Shown: positions 27,078 to 36,836 of the stretch, in pieces | How positions within the stretch are numbered: position 1 is the stretch's first letter | Layout: each line of letters starts with the position of its first letter | Source: an uncultured Flavobacteriaceae bacterium | Lineage (GTDB): Bacteria > Bacteroidota > Bacteroidia > Flavobacteriales > Flavobacteriaceae | Direction: 5' to 3' | Assembly: GCA_905181835.1 (NCBI GenBank) | Contig: CAJIZF010000004.1 | Location: forward strand, 558,001 to 622,000 | DNA: 64,000 nt | Notes under the pieces: model-generated | What the model saw: the letters and a program-made list of their open reading frames with translations, nothing else | Told to the model about the DNA's origin: nothing | The model's database searches: none | Made by a program: the position numbers and the translations under genes

Positions 27078-30000
27078 ATGAAAAAACTTATACTTTTTTT
27101 TACTCTCATACTTATTCCGATTACTTTAGTAGGTCAAGATAAATTCATTGAATTAGATTGGAATAATACTAATGCGAGTAAATGGAGGTCAACTTCACAA
27201 AAAAATACTGTGAATGATAAAAATTCAGAAGTATTAATTCGTTTGCTGATTAATCAAGATATGAATTTTATCAAACAATGGGAGGATATTAATTATGTTG
27301 ATGAAAATTCATTAGAAATATCAAACATCATTTATGAAAAACTTTCCAACAATGAACTAAAAATCGTTAATAAAAAGCTTCTAATCGGCAAACATATTGC
27401 TGAATTAAAAAGTGGAAAATCTCGAGATAAATTTTACACGTCTATTCTCATAAACCCAATAATCAAGGTAAATGGTGTTCCTAAAAAAATTATTTCATTT
27501 AAAATTTCATATAAATATAATAATCAAAATAGACCATTAAAAACGATTCCTGTTTCAAATTCAGCTTTAGCTTCAGGGGATTGGTATAAATTTAAAGTTG
27601 ATCAAACAGGTGTCTACAGGATAGACAAAAGTTTTCTCAGTAGCATTGGTATGAATCCCGACAATTTAGATCCTCGGACTATAAAAATATTTGGGAATGG
27701 TGGTAAAGCTCTTCCATTTAAAAATATAGATAATAATGAGTTTGATTTAATAGAAAATTCCATACAGATAATAGGTGAAGAGGATGGTAGTTTTGATAAC
27801 AACGATTTTATATTATTTTACGGTGTTGGCACAAATGGATATCAAGGAGATGATTTTGATACGAATATCAACCCTTACAGTGACGAATCTTTTTATTATG
27901 TTACCTCTAGTGTTGGTTTTGGTAACAGAATTCAACAAATTGTCGAGCCCTCGGGTGAAGCTACAACCATTATTGACCAGTACAATAGCTATCAATTTTT
28001 TGAAAGCGATGAGTTTAACCCTGCCAAAGTAGGCCGCAGATGGCTCAGTAATCGCTTTGATATCGAGAGCGAACAATCATTTACTTTAAATTTTCCAAAT
28101 ATAGTTCCAGGAGAATTAATGAATATAAAAGTAAAAGTTGCTTCTGCTTCTGAAACTAGCACATCTATGGCGATTTCTATTAATGGAACTAGTTTGGATC
28201 CCCTTATTTTTAGTCCTATTGAAGATCCTACATTGTTGAATTCAAAACAATTTGTTGGAGAGATTCCGTCGGGTAATGAAAATTTGGTTTTTAATTTGAT
28301 ATATAACAATGGAGGGAATCCTTCAAGCATAGGGTATTTAGATTATATTAGTGCTGAGGCACTAGTATTACTTAAAGGAAATAATCAACAAATGCCTTTT
28401 AGATGGAATCAAGCAAGTACAACTTCAGGAATTGGAGAGTATCAAATTAGTAATGCTTCACAATTTTCTCAAGTATGGGATATCACAGATTCAAGTTTGA
28501 TCCTTTCTAAAGTGAATACAAGCAATTCCACGTTTTCTTTCAAGGCAAATCTTGGAGAATCTAGAGAATATGTAGCCATAAACCCTTCTAATTATTACCA
28601 ACCTACAAAAATTAATCAATCCTATGTTCCTAATCAGAATTTAAAGGGAACTATTTTTAATGACGAGTCTGGAAATTTTAAGGATATAGATTATTTAATT
28701 GTCACTCCTTCATCTCTGCTTCAAGCAGCTACAAAACTTGCTGATCACAGATATCAAGTCGATGGAATTAACATAAAAGTTATTACATTAAATCAAATCT
28801 ATGAAGAATTTAGTTCAGGTAAACAAGATATTGTAGCCATCAGAAATTTTGTAAAATATATTTATGATAACGCATCTTCAGAGGATAACCGAATAAAATA
28901 TTTATGTTTATTTGGAGACACATCGTACGATTATAAAGATCGTATATCGAACAATAATAATATGGTGCCAACATACCATAGACTATTTAGCAACAGCACT
29001 TTTGCGTCTTTTATGTCGGACGATTTCTATGGAAATATGGACCCGGAGGAAGGACTAATGCTGGCTGCTGAAAAATTAGATATTGCTGTAGGAAGAATAT
29101 TAGCAGATGATCTACTATTGGCAAACGATATGGTTGATAAAATTATAAAGTATGATTCGAAAGAATCTTATGGTAATTGGCGTAATGATTTTGTGTTGGT
29201 TTCGGATGATGTTGACGAAGTTTGGGAGTTTAATTCCTTACAAAAAAATCTAGACAGGCTTGGGGATGAGGTTTCTGTAAGGAAGCCTTCAATTAATGTA
29301 AAAAAACTTCATTCGGATTCTTTTCAACAAATTGCTTCTGCAGGAGGAGATCGTTATCCAGATGTCAACAATGAATTCCAAAATGCTTTAGAAACAGGAG
29401 CGTTAATAATAAATTATCTTGGTCATGGTGGTGAAGATGGATTGGCTTCTGAATTTATTTTTACAAAGGAAACAGCACAAAATTTAAGAAATAATTATAA
29501 ATTTTCTTGCATTATTACAGTTACCTGCGAATTCACTAAATTTGATAATCCCCAGCGAATCACTGCAGGAGAACTTTCTTATTGGAATAAGGATGGAGGT
29601 GCAATTGCTCTAGTTACTACCACCAGATCTATTTCAACCATAACTGCAGTTGATTTTAATGATCTCTTAGCTCCAGAATTATTTGGATATGATAGAGATA
29701 TTCCCAATACTCCAGCAGAAGCAGTTCGAATTGCAAAAAATAACGTAGGAAGTCTAAACAGAAGAGTAGTTTTTTTTATTGGAGACCCTTCGATGCGACT
29801 AGCTTTTCCAAGACAGAAAATTGAATTAACAACTTTAAATGATGTACCGATTTTCGAATCAACAGAAATTCTAAAAGCGTTAGACAAGGTTAAATTAGGT
29901 GGAGAAATTCGAGATAATAATGGAAATATTTTAGCGGATTATAATGGTGTGCTTGAGGTTAAGTTATTCGACAAAAACAGAGATAGGAGTACTCTTGGTA

Positions 30001-30911
30001 ATGACGGTGTCACTCAATCGGGCGAATTATTAATAATGGACTTTACTACTTTAGGCGGAGTATTGTTTAATGGGAAAGCTACTGTTTCTGATGGAGTTTT
30101 TGAAATTGATTTTATAATGCCCAGAGATACTCAAATACCCCTTGGTGCAGGACGTGTAAGTCTTTATTCACAGAGAGATAATTCATTAAATAACCAAACT
30201 GGATATAATTCAAACGTCAGGATTGGAGGTTTAAATGAAGATGCTCCAGAAGACAATCAAGGTCCTTTAATCAATCTTTTTATGAACGATGAAAGCTTTG
30301 TTTCCGGTGGTGTTACTAATAACTCACCAATATTGATTGCAAAACTCTCAGACGAAAATGGAATAAATACAGCAAGTGGAATAGGTCACGATATGATCGC
30401 AATTATCGATGGTGATGAATCCAATCCCTTTATAATTAACGATTATTACCAAGCGGATGTTGATGATTATTCAAATGGTACCGCTTCTTTTACTCTAAGA
30501 GATTTAGAAGTAGGATTACATACCTTAACTTTCAAAGCTTGGGATGTTTATAATAATTCTGCAACTTCCGAAATACAATTTGTAGTAGCTGGTAATGATG
30601 ATTTAAAAATTACCAATATTTTAAATTATCCAAATCCCTTTGTCGATTATACAGAATTTTGGTTCAATCATAATCGCCCTTTCGAACCCTTGGAGGTCCA
30701 AATTCAAGTATTTACAGTTACGGGTAAAGTAATTTGGACAAAAAACCAAATCATTACCACCGATGGGTTTTTATCAAGAGATATTATTTGGGATGGAAAA
30801 GACGATTTTGGTGAATCTATAGCCAAAGGAGTCTACGTATACAAGCTCACCGTAAATTCAACGCTTACTAACAAACGAGTCGAAAAATATGAAAAACTCG
30901 TTATTCTATAA
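27078..30911 (+). CDS. porU: Type IX secretion system sortase PorU
   Basis: 1277 residues. PorU is the outer-membrane gingipain-like (C25) sortase that cuts off the T9SS sorting domain and links cargo to lipopolysaccharide. Signal peptide MKKLILFFTLILIPITLVGQ. The C25 catalytic histidine is H783 in NYLGHGGEDG and the cysteine C817 in IITVTCEFTKFDNP. The C-terminal end (YPNPFVDYTEFWF ... IAKGVYVYKLTVNS) is a sorting-domain-like fold. The gene is followed by porV with overlapping reading frames, and gldJ lies divergently upstream. Confidence 0.96.
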   Translation: MKKLILFFTLILIPITLVGQDKFIELDWNNTNASKWRSTSQKNTVNDKNSEVLIRLLINQDMNFIKQWEDINYVDENSLEISNIIYEKLSNNELKIVNKKLLIGKHIAELKSGKSRDKFYTSILINPIIKVNGVPKKIISFKISYKYNNQNRPLKTIPVSNSALASGDWYKFKVDQTGVYRIDKSFLSSIGMNPDNLDPRTIKIFGNGGKALPFKNIDNNEFDLIENSIQIIGEEDGSFDNNDFILFYGVGTNGYQGDDFDTNINPYSDESFYYVTSSVGFGNRIQQIVEPSGEATTIIDQYNSYQFFESDEFNPAKVGRRWLSNRFDIESEQSFTLNFPNIVPGELMNIKVKVASASETSTSMAISINGTSLDPLIFSPIEDPTLLNSKQFVGEIPSGNENLVFNLIYNNGGNPSSIGYLDYISAEALVLLKGNNQQMPFRWNQASTTSGIGEYQISNASQFSQVWDITDSSLILSKVNTSNSTFSFKANLGESREYVAINPSNYYQPTKINQSYVPNQNLKGTIFNDESGNFKDIDYLIVTPSSLLQAATKLADHRYQVDGINIKVITLNQIYEEFSSGKQDIVAIRNFVKYIYDNASSEDNRIKYLCLFGDTSYDYKDRISNNNNMVPTYHRLFSNSTFASFMSDDFYGNMDPEEGLMLAAEKLDIAVGRILADDLLLANDMVDKIIKYDSKESYGNWRNDFVLVSDDVDEVWEFNSLQKNLDRLGDEVSVRKPSINVKKLHSDSFQQIASAGGDRYPDVNNEFQNALETGALIINYLGHGGEDGLASEFIFTKETAQNLRNNYKFSCIITVTCEFTKFDNPQRITAGELSYWNKDGGAIALVTTTRSISTITAVDFNDLLAPELFGYDRDIPNTPAEAVRIAKNNVGSLNRRVVFFIGDPSMRLAFPRQKIELTTLNDVPIFESTEILKALDKVKLGGEIRDNNGNILADYNGVLEVKLFDKNRDRSTLGNDGVTQSGELLIMDFTTLGGVLFNGKATVSDGVFEIDFIMPRDTQIPLGAGRVSLYSQRDNSLNNQTGYNSNVRIGGLNEDAPEDNQGPLINLFMNDESFVSGGVTNNSPILIAKLSDENGINTASGIGHDMIAIIDGDESNPFIINDYYQADVDDYSNGTASFTLRDLEVGLHTLTFKAWDVYNNSATSEIQFVVAGNDDLKITNILNYPNPFVDYTEFWFNHNRPFEPLEVQIQVFTVTGKVIWTKNQIITTDGFLSRDIIWDGKDDFGESIAKGVYVYKLTVNSTLTNKRVEKYEKLVIL

Positions 30912-30945
30912 AATTAAATATATATTTACAAAAATTTTTAACCAA

Positions 30946-32187
30946 ATGAAAAAAGTATTAATCTTTACCTTGTTATTTTATTTTACAAACAACACATTTG
31001 CTCAAAATGTAATTACTACAATTACACCCAACTCAAATGATTCAAGAGTGATTACAACTGGAGTCCCTTTTGTACTTATTGGGGCAGACCCAAGAGCTGC
31101 CGGTTTAGCAGATATGGGTGTCGCAACTTCTGCCGATGCATTTTCACAACAATGGAATCCTTCAAAAGCTGCTTTTGCGTTATCCAAACAAGGAATAGGG
31201 GTTACCTACACGCCCTATCTAGGTAAGCTTGTAAATGATGTATTTTTAGGTAACATAACTTACTACAATAGAATAAATGAACAAAGTGCTGTAGGAGCAA
31301 GTTTTAGATATTTTAGTAGTGGAGAGATTGAATTAAGAGAAACTGTTGATCAAGAGCCTCTTATTGTAAAACCAAACGAAATGTTATTTGATCTTACCTA
31401 TTCTTTGAGAGTCAGCGAACGTATTGCACTGGCAGTAACCGGTAGATATATAAGGTCCGATTTAAAATTACAAACAGCTATTGAAGATGCAAATGCTGCA
31501 AGTACTTTTGCGGTAGATATATCATCCTATTATCAAAGTGAAGAAATACCAATGAATAGTTTTGATGGACGATGGAGAGCTGGAATTAATATTTCAAATT
31601 TAGGTTCTAAACTAAAATACGATGAGACTGGTCAAGAAAGTTTTCTACCGACAAATCTTGCTTTAGGTGCAGGATTTGATTTCATATTAGATGAATACAA
31701 TACCGTTGGTGTAACTGCACAATTCAATAAACTACTAGTACCTACGCCACCAATTTATGGGACCGAGAGAACTTTTGAAGATTTAGATGGTGATGGTGTT
31801 TATGATCCAAATGTAGATACCCTCATAAGCGATACAAATGGAGTTATTTACAAGGGCCAAGATCCAAATGTCAACTTTTTTAAGGGCGTATTTCAATCGT
31901 TTGGCGATGCGCCAAATGGATTTAGTGAAGAGCTCAATGAGTTAACATGGGCATTAGGAGCAGAGTATTGGTATAGAGATGTTTTCGCTTTTAGAGCAGG
32001 ATATTTTAACGAACATGAAACAAAAGGAGCTAGAAAGTTTTTTTCGTTAGGTGCAGGATTTAAGTACACCACCATTAATATTGATATTTCATATTTAATC
32101 TCCACTTCAAAAGTAATTAGTCCATTAGAAGGAACTCTTCGTTTTGGTTTAACATTTAATTTTGGCGATGAATATGACGAATACTAG
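30946..32187 (+). CDS. porV: T9SS outer-membrane protein PorV (LptO)
   Basis: Outer-membrane barrel of the FadL type that carries cargo from the translocon to PorU for cleavage. Start at ATG 30946 gives MKKVLIFTLLFYFTNNTFAQ, a good signal peptide; an in-frame ATG at 30889 would overlap the end of porU and add 19 poor residues. Conserved region PFVLIGADPRAAGLADMGVA and a barrel rich in aromatic strand ends, ending RFGLTFNFGDEY. 413 residues from this start, normal for PorV. Co-transcribed with porU (35-base gap to this start). Confidence 0.94.
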   Translation: MKKVLIFTLLFYFTNNTFAQNVITTITPNSNDSRVITTGVPFVLIGADPRAAGLADMGVATSADAFSQQWNPSKAAFALSKQGIGVTYTPYLGKLVNDVFLGNITYYNRINEQSAVGASFRYFSSGEIELRETVDQEPLIVKPNEMLFDLTYSLRVSERIALAVTGRYIRSDLKLQTAIEDANAASTFAVDISSYYQSEEIPMNSFDGRWRAGINISNLGSKLKYDETGQESFLPTNLALGAGFDFILDEYNTVGVTAQFNKLLVPTPPIYGTERTFEDLDGDGVYDPNVDTLISDTNGVIYKGQDPNVNFFKGVFQSFGDAPNGFSEELNELTWALGAEYWYRDVFAFRAGYFNEHETKGARKFFSLGAGFKYTTINIDISYLISTSKVISPLEGTLRFGLTFNFGDEYDEY

Positions 32188-32193
32188 ACTCTT

Positions 32194-32676
32194 GTGAAAA
32201 ATATTAAAATCGAAATAAATTTAGATGTATTTGAAAGTGTTTCAAAGCTACCAGTTTCGATTCAAAAACTAATGGATAAGGCGCATAAAGCTCGAGATAG
32301 AGCTTATGCGCCTTATTCTTCTTTTAAAGTAGGTGCAGCTTTGCAATTAAACTCAGGGGAGATTATTACAGGTAATAATCAAGAAAACGCAGCGTATCCC
32401 TCCGGTCTTTGCGCTGAAAGAGTTGCCATATTTTATGCTGGATCTCAATATCCAGAGGCCACGATTCATTCTATGGCTATTTCTGCAAAATCTCTCCATA
32501 GTAAAATTACCAAAGCGGTGCCTCCCTGTGGGGCTTGTAGGCAAGTCTTGGCTGAGTATGAGGTGAAACAAAATTCTTTAATCGAAATATATTTTATGGG
32601 AGAATCGGGTAAGGTCGTAAAATCCAACTCCGTAAAAGACATATTACCCTTGATTTTTGACAGTACTTTTTTATAA
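32194..32676 (+). CDS. cdd: Cytidine deaminase
   Basis: 160 residues; converts cytidine and deoxycytidine to uridine forms in pyrimidine salvage. The zinc site is seen in PSGLCAERVAIFYAG (catalytic Glu) and VPPCGACRQVLAEYE (two Cys ligands). Substrate block YAPYSSFKVGAALQL. Start is GTG at 32194, seven bases after the porV stop, so it is probably part of the porU-porV transcript. Confidence 0.95.
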   Translation: MKNIKIEINLDVFESVSKLPVSIQKLMDKAHKARDRAYAPYSSFKVGAALQLNSGEIITGNNQENAAYPSGLCAERVAIFYAGSQYPEATIHSMAISAKSLHSKITKAVPPCGACRQVLAEYEVKQNSLIEIYFMGESGKVVKSNSVKDILPLIFDSTFL

Positions 32677-32742
32677 TTTTTGCTATTCTTCTTAATTTTT
32701 TCCGCAGATTTATATTGCCCACCAAAAAGTTAATTTTTTTGT

Positions 32743-32766
32743 TTATAATTCTTTTAAGAATTATAA
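32743..32766. repeat. Near-perfect 24-base palindrome upstream of pdhA promoter
   Basis: TTATAATTCTT, two bases, AAGAATTATAA: an eleven-base inverted repeat ending just before the -33 box of pdhA. Its position suits an operator for a dimeric regulator; alternatively it could act as a weak end to the cdd transcript, though it is not followed by a T-run. Confidence 0.55.
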
Positions 32767-32767
32767 T

Positions 32768-32797
32768 TTTGTAGATGCTAATAATATAGTATTTTTG
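32768..32797 (+). promoter_or_regulatory. Promoter of pdhA-pdhC
   Basis: TTTG (32768-32771), an 18-base spacer and TATTTTTG (32790-32797) fit the Bacteroidetes promoter, 45 bases before the pdhA ATG. Confidence 0.6.
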
Positions 32798-32842
32798 TCT
32801 GCTATATTTAAAATTATCTAATTTTATAATAGTGAAAATATT

Positions 32843-33841
32843 ATGAAAAAAATCACAAAAAAAACATACCTCGATTGGTACGAAAATATGTACTTCTGGA
32901 GAAAATTTGAAGACAAGCTTGCTCAGGTTTATATCAAACAAAAAGTAAGAGGATTTCTTCATTTATACAACGGTCAAGAAGCAATCCTTGCAGGAGCACT
33001 CCATGTGATGGATCTTACCAAGGACAAAATGATTACTGCTTACAGAAATCATGTACAACCTATCGGAATGGGGGTAGATCCAAAAAAAGTCATGGCAGAG
33101 TTGTACGGAAAAGGTACCGGAACCTCTTCTGGTTTAGGTGGTTCAATGCATATATTTTCTAAAGAACATAGATTCTATGGAGGGCACGGTATTGTTGGAG
33201 GACAAATTCCTTTAGGAGCGGGTCTTGCATTTGCTGATAAATATTTTAATAAAGGTGGAGTTACATTAACATTCATGGGAGATGGAGCAATGCGCCAAGG
33301 TTCGCTCCATGAAACTATGAATTTAGCAATGTTGTGGAATTTGCCTGTTGTTTTCTGTGTTGAAAATAACGGTTATGCTATGGGTACTTCTGTTGAAAGA
33401 ACCGCTAATCATTCAGAAATTTGGAAAATGGGATTGGCTTATGACATGCCTTGTAAACCTGTCGATGGAATGAAGCCTGAAGTAGTAGCTGAAGCTCTTG
33501 ATGAAGCTATAAAAAGAGCAAGAAGTGGAAATGGACCTACATTTTTAGAAATCAGAACGTACCGTTACAGAGGACATTCTATGAGTGATGCACAACATTA
33601 TAGAACCAAAAAAGAAGTAGCAGACAAGCAAGAGGAAGATCCTATTAGTTATATTAAAAATATCCTTTTAGATAAGAAATACGCAACAGAAGAACAAATA
33701 AAGGAAATCGATCAAAAAGTGAAGAATTTAGTTGCTGAATGCGAGCAATTTGCCGAAGATTCACCTTATCCTGATAAAAATATAATGTACGATGTTGTAT
33801 ACGAGCAAGAAGATTACCCCTTTTTATCACATAAAATATAA
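32843..33841 (+). CDS. pdhA: Pyruvate dehydrogenase E1 component, alpha subunit
   Basis: 332 residues; with the beta subunit (not in this window) decarboxylates pyruvate using thiamine diphosphate. Conserved features: RNHVQPIGMGVDP, SGLGGSMHIF, and the TPP/Mg motif GDGAMRQGSLHETMNLA followed by VENNGYAMGTS. The phosphorylation-loop-like RYRGHSMSDAQHYR is present. It precedes pdhC by six bases, so the two are one operon. Downstream SDR and SprT genes follow without a gap and may belong to it. Confidence 0.96.
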   Translation: MKKITKKTYLDWYENMYFWRKFEDKLAQVYIKQKVRGFLHLYNGQEAILAGALHVMDLTKDKMITAYRNHVQPIGMGVDPKKVMAELYGKGTGTSSGLGGSMHIFSKEHRFYGGHGIVGGQIPLGAGLAFADKYFNKGGVTLTFMGDGAMRQGSLHETMNLAMLWNLPVVFCVENNGYAMGTSVERTANHSEIWKMGLAYDMPCKPVDGMKPEVVAEALDEAIKRARSGNGPTFLEIRTYRYRGHSMSDAQHYRTKKEVADKQEEDPISYIKNILLDKKYATEEQIKEIDQKVKNLVAECEQFAEDSPYPDKNIMYDVVYEQEDYPFLSHKI

Positions 33842-33847
33842 ATTTAT

Positions 33848-35455
33848 ATGGCAGAAGTTATAAATATGCCGCGTTTAAGCGACACAATGGAGGAAGGGAC
33901 CGTAGCTAAATGGCTTTTTAAAGTAGGTGAAAAAGTTTCGGAAGGAGATATTTTAGCCGAAATTGAAACCGATAAAGCAACGATGGAGTTTGAATCTTTT
34001 AACGAAGGAACGCTACTTCATGTGGGTGTCCAAGAAGGAGAGACCGCACCAGTTGACGTATTGTTAGCTATTATAGGTGATCCTGGAGAAGATATTTTAG
34101 GTCTTATTAATCCAGATAGTTCAACTGTTTCTAAAGTGGATGAAGCACAAGAACCAACATCTCCCTTAGAACTTAAGATTACAGAATCAACGGAGAGTTC
34201 TCAAATGGTGATTCCAAATGGAGTAGAAGTGATAACGATGCCCCGTTTAAGTGATACCATGGAAGAAGGCACTGTTGCTACTTGGAATAAAAAAGAAGGT
34301 GACACCGTTGAGGAAGGCGATATACTCGCTGAAATAGAGACTGATAAAGCAACAATGGAGTTTGAATCTTTCTATTCTGGTGTCTTGTTAGAGATAGGAG
34401 TAAAAGAGGGAGAAACAGCTTTGGTAGATTCAGTGTTAGCCATAATTGGTCCAAAAGGTACCGATGTTTCTGGCTTACTGGAAAATTATTCTTCAAACGA
34501 TAAAAGCACTCTTGTTCAAGCCGAAAAAGAAATAGCCATTCCCGTTGTTGAAGAAGTGAAAATTGAAACTCCAAAAACACCAGTAGCTATAAGTGATACA
34601 ACTTCAAATCAAAGAATATTTATTTCACCTCTTGCAAAAAAGTTAGCTCAAGAAAAAGGAATCAAGCTGTCACAATTAAAAGGAAGCGGAGAACAAGGAA
34701 GAATTATAAAACGTGATATTGAAAATTACCAACCTGTTTCGTCTGTTTCTGCATCTTACATTCCTGTAGGAGAGGAAAGTTTTGAAGAGGTAAAAAATTC
34801 TCAAATGCGAAAGGTTATTGCCAAACGTCTTGGAGAGTCAAAATTTATGGCTCCCCATTATTATTTGACTATCGAGTTAAATATGGACAGTGCAATTTCT
34901 GCTAGAGCAGCAATTAATTCAGATCCGAATGTTAAAATTTCTTACAACGATATGGTGGTAAAAGCCAGTGCGATGGCATTACGTAAACATCCAAAAGTTA
35001 ATTCTCACTGGACTGATACCTCAACGTTAATCGCTAAACATATTCATATTGGAGTTGCGGTAGCAGTAGATGATGGTTTGTTAGTGCCTGTTTTAAAATT
35101 TGCTGACCAAATGAGCTACAGTCAAATTGGAACCAATGTAAAAGAATTAGCGACTAAGGCAAGAAATAAAAAACTAACACCGTTAGATATGGAAGGTAGT
35201 ACCTTTACGGTATCTAATTTAGGTATGTTTGGAATAAAAGAATTTACCTCTATTATAAACCAACCAAACTCTGCAATACTTTCTGTTGGAGCTATTGTTC
35301 AAAAACCAATTGTAAAAGATGGACAAATAGTTGTTGGTAATACAATGACTGTTACCCTTGCTTGTGACCATAGAACTGTAGATGGCGCTACCGGAGCATC
35401 TTTTTTACAGACTTTTAGAACCTATGTTGAAAACCCTGTAACCATGTTTGTGTAA
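33848..35455 (+). CDS. pdhC: Dihydrolipoamide acetyltransferase, pyruvate dehydrogenase E2
   Basis: 535 residues. Two lipoyl domains at about 2-78 and 125-200, each with the lipoylated lysine in ETDKATMEFES; a peripheral subunit-binding domain near 258-295 (FISPLAKKLAQEKGIKLS); and a catalytic acetyltransferase domain from about 310 with the active site DHRTVDGATGASFLQ near the C-terminus. LipB (10.2 kb) would help lipoylate it. The two-lipoyl layout is common in flavobacterial E2. Its stop codon overlaps with nothing: the next gene starts one base later. Confidence 0.97.
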   Translation: MAEVINMPRLSDTMEEGTVAKWLFKVGEKVSEGDILAEIETDKATMEFESFNEGTLLHVGVQEGETAPVDVLLAIIGDPGEDILGLINPDSSTVSKVDEAQEPTSPLELKITESTESSQMVIPNGVEVITMPRLSDTMEEGTVATWNKKEGDTVEEGDILAEIETDKATMEFESFYSGVLLEIGVKEGETALVDSVLAIIGPKGTDVSGLLENYSSNDKSTLVQAEKEIAIPVVEEVKIETPKTPVAISDTTSNQRIFISPLAKKLAQEKGIKLSQLKGSGEQGRIIKRDIENYQPVSSVSASYIPVGEESFEEVKNSQMRKVIAKRLGESKFMAPHYYLTIELNMDSAISARAAINSDPNVKISYNDMVVKASAMALRKHPKVNSHWTDTSTLIAKHIHIGVAVAVDDGLLVPVLKFADQMSYSQIGTNVKELATKARNKKLTPLDMEGSTFTVSNLGMFGIKEFTSIINQPNSAILSVGAIVQKPIVKDGQIVVGNTMTVTLACDHRTVDGATGASFLQTFRTYVENPVTMFV

Positions 35456-36136
35456 ATGAAAAATGTTATTATCACAGGAACCAGTAGAGGAATAGGTTAC
35501 GAACTTGTAAAGTTGTTCACAGACGCAGGCTTTAATGTTTTGGCTTTATCGCGTAACGCTGCACCCATATCAAGTATGAAACTCAGTGGTTGTACTATTT
35601 TTCCTTTTGATATAACAGATTCAGACGATATTGAATCTGCTTCCAAGTTTGTAGCGGAAAATTGGAAAAAAGTAGATATTTTAATTAATAATTCAGGAGC
35701 TCTTTTAAACAAACCATTTGCTGAGACCTCCATAGATGAATTTATCAATGTTTATGACGTGAATGTTTTTGGTGCAGCTGCTCTAACTAAAGCAATACTC
35801 CCTTTCATGAATAAGGAGAGCCATGTTGTAAATATAAGTAGTATGGGGGGAATTCAAGGAAGCATGAAATTTCCTGGCTTGAGCGCTTACAGCAGTAGTA
35901 AAGGAGCTTTAATTACGCTTACAGAGCTATTGGCTGAAGAGTACAAAGAAAAAGGGCCTTCATTTAATGTGTTGGCATTGGGTGCCGTTCAAACTGAAAT
36001 GCTTGAAGAAGCCTTTCCTGGATATGAGGCGAGTATTTCTGCAATACAAATGGCTAAATATATTATGCAGTTTTCAATTAGTGGACAACAATTATATAAT
36101 GGTAAAGTCCTGCAAGTCTCTAATTCCACTCCTTAA
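35456..36136 (+). CDS. SDR family NAD(P)-dependent oxidoreductase
   Basis: 226 residues; Rossmann start NVIITGTSRGIGYELVK, the NNSGALLN block, and active-site YSSSKGALITLTE (Tyr and Lys of YxxxK). Substrate unknown; classical short-chain dehydrogenase of the FabG-like size. Starts directly after pdhC (no gap), so it is co-transcribed. No link to pyruvate metabolism can be inferred from sequence alone. Confidence 0.9.
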   Translation: MKNVIITGTSRGIGYELVKLFTDAGFNVLALSRNAAPISSMKLSGCTIFPFDITDSDDIESASKFVAENWKKVDILINNSGALLNKPFAETSIDEFINVYDVNVFGAAALTKAILPFMNKESHVVNISSMGGIQGSMKFPGLSAYSSSKGALITLTELLAEEYKEKGPSFNVLALGAVQTEMLEEAFPGYEASISAIQMAKYIMQFSISGQQLYNGKVLQVSNSTP

Positions 36137-36144
36137 TGTAACTA

Positions 36145-36738
36145 ATGTCAAAAATACTTGGAAAATATATTCCCCAAGCTTCAATAGCTTCTGTTTTTCA
36201 ATTAATTACTGCACATAATATTCATCTCAAAATTGTTAACGAAAGAGTTACCCGACACGGTGATTATAGAAAAATGTCCAATGGGCAACACCAAATTACA
36301 GTTAACTCCAACCTAAATAATTTTCGCTTTTTAATTACATTAATTCACGAAATAGCTCATTTAATAGCTTTTAAAAAACACGGAAATTCAATTAAACCTC
36401 ATGGAATTGAATGGAAAAGAACATTTCAGCAATTAATGTTACCCTACCTAAGACCAGAAATATTTCCAAATAAATTATTACCTTTTTTAGCGATTCATTT
36501 TAAAAACCCAAAAGCTAGTAGTGATACTGATACGAACTTATCTTTAGCACTTAAAGAATATGATGCTCCCAACGATAAAAATTATATATTTGAAATACCT
36601 TTAGGTAGCAGATTTAGAATTTATAATGGAAAGATTTTTAAAAGGGGACCAAGACGGGTTAAACGTTTTGAGTGTGTTGAAATTTCTACGGGTAAAATAT
36701 ATTTATTTAATCCAAATGCTGAGGTTGAATTACTTTAG
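36145..36738 (+). CDS. SprT-like zinc protease domain protein
   Basis: 197 residues. The zinc-binding motif [11 protein letters not shown] is at about 72-82, followed by [10 protein letters not shown], as in the SprT/Spartan family (YgjP-like fold). The C-terminal part lacks the zinc-ribbon of SprT, but ends in a compact beta region ([32 protein letters not shown]). Role in bacteria is uncertain. Eight bases after the SDR gene, so part of the same run. Confidence 0.85.
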   Translation: MSKILGKYIPQASIASVFQLITAHNIHLKIVNERVTRHGDYRKMSNGQHQITVNSNLNNFRFLITLIHEIAHLIAFKKHGNSIKPHGIEWKRTFQQLMLPYLRPEIFPNKLLPFLAIHFKNPKASSDTDTNLSLALKEYDAPNDKNYIFEIPLGSRFRIYNGKIFKRGPRRVKRFECVEISTGKIYLFNPNAEVELL

Positions 36739-36836
36739 GTTCTAAAAAAAAGGTTTTTTTAAAATAAAAGATTATTTTTAATCATCTTAAATAAAAAAAA
36801 ACCCGAATTAAAAATTAAGAATAATGATAAATACTT

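Noticed and set aside
36739-36836. Hairpin AAGATTA / TAATC near the SprT gene end
   Set aside because: Very AT-rich, only five perfect pairs, and no T-run; too weak to call a terminator.
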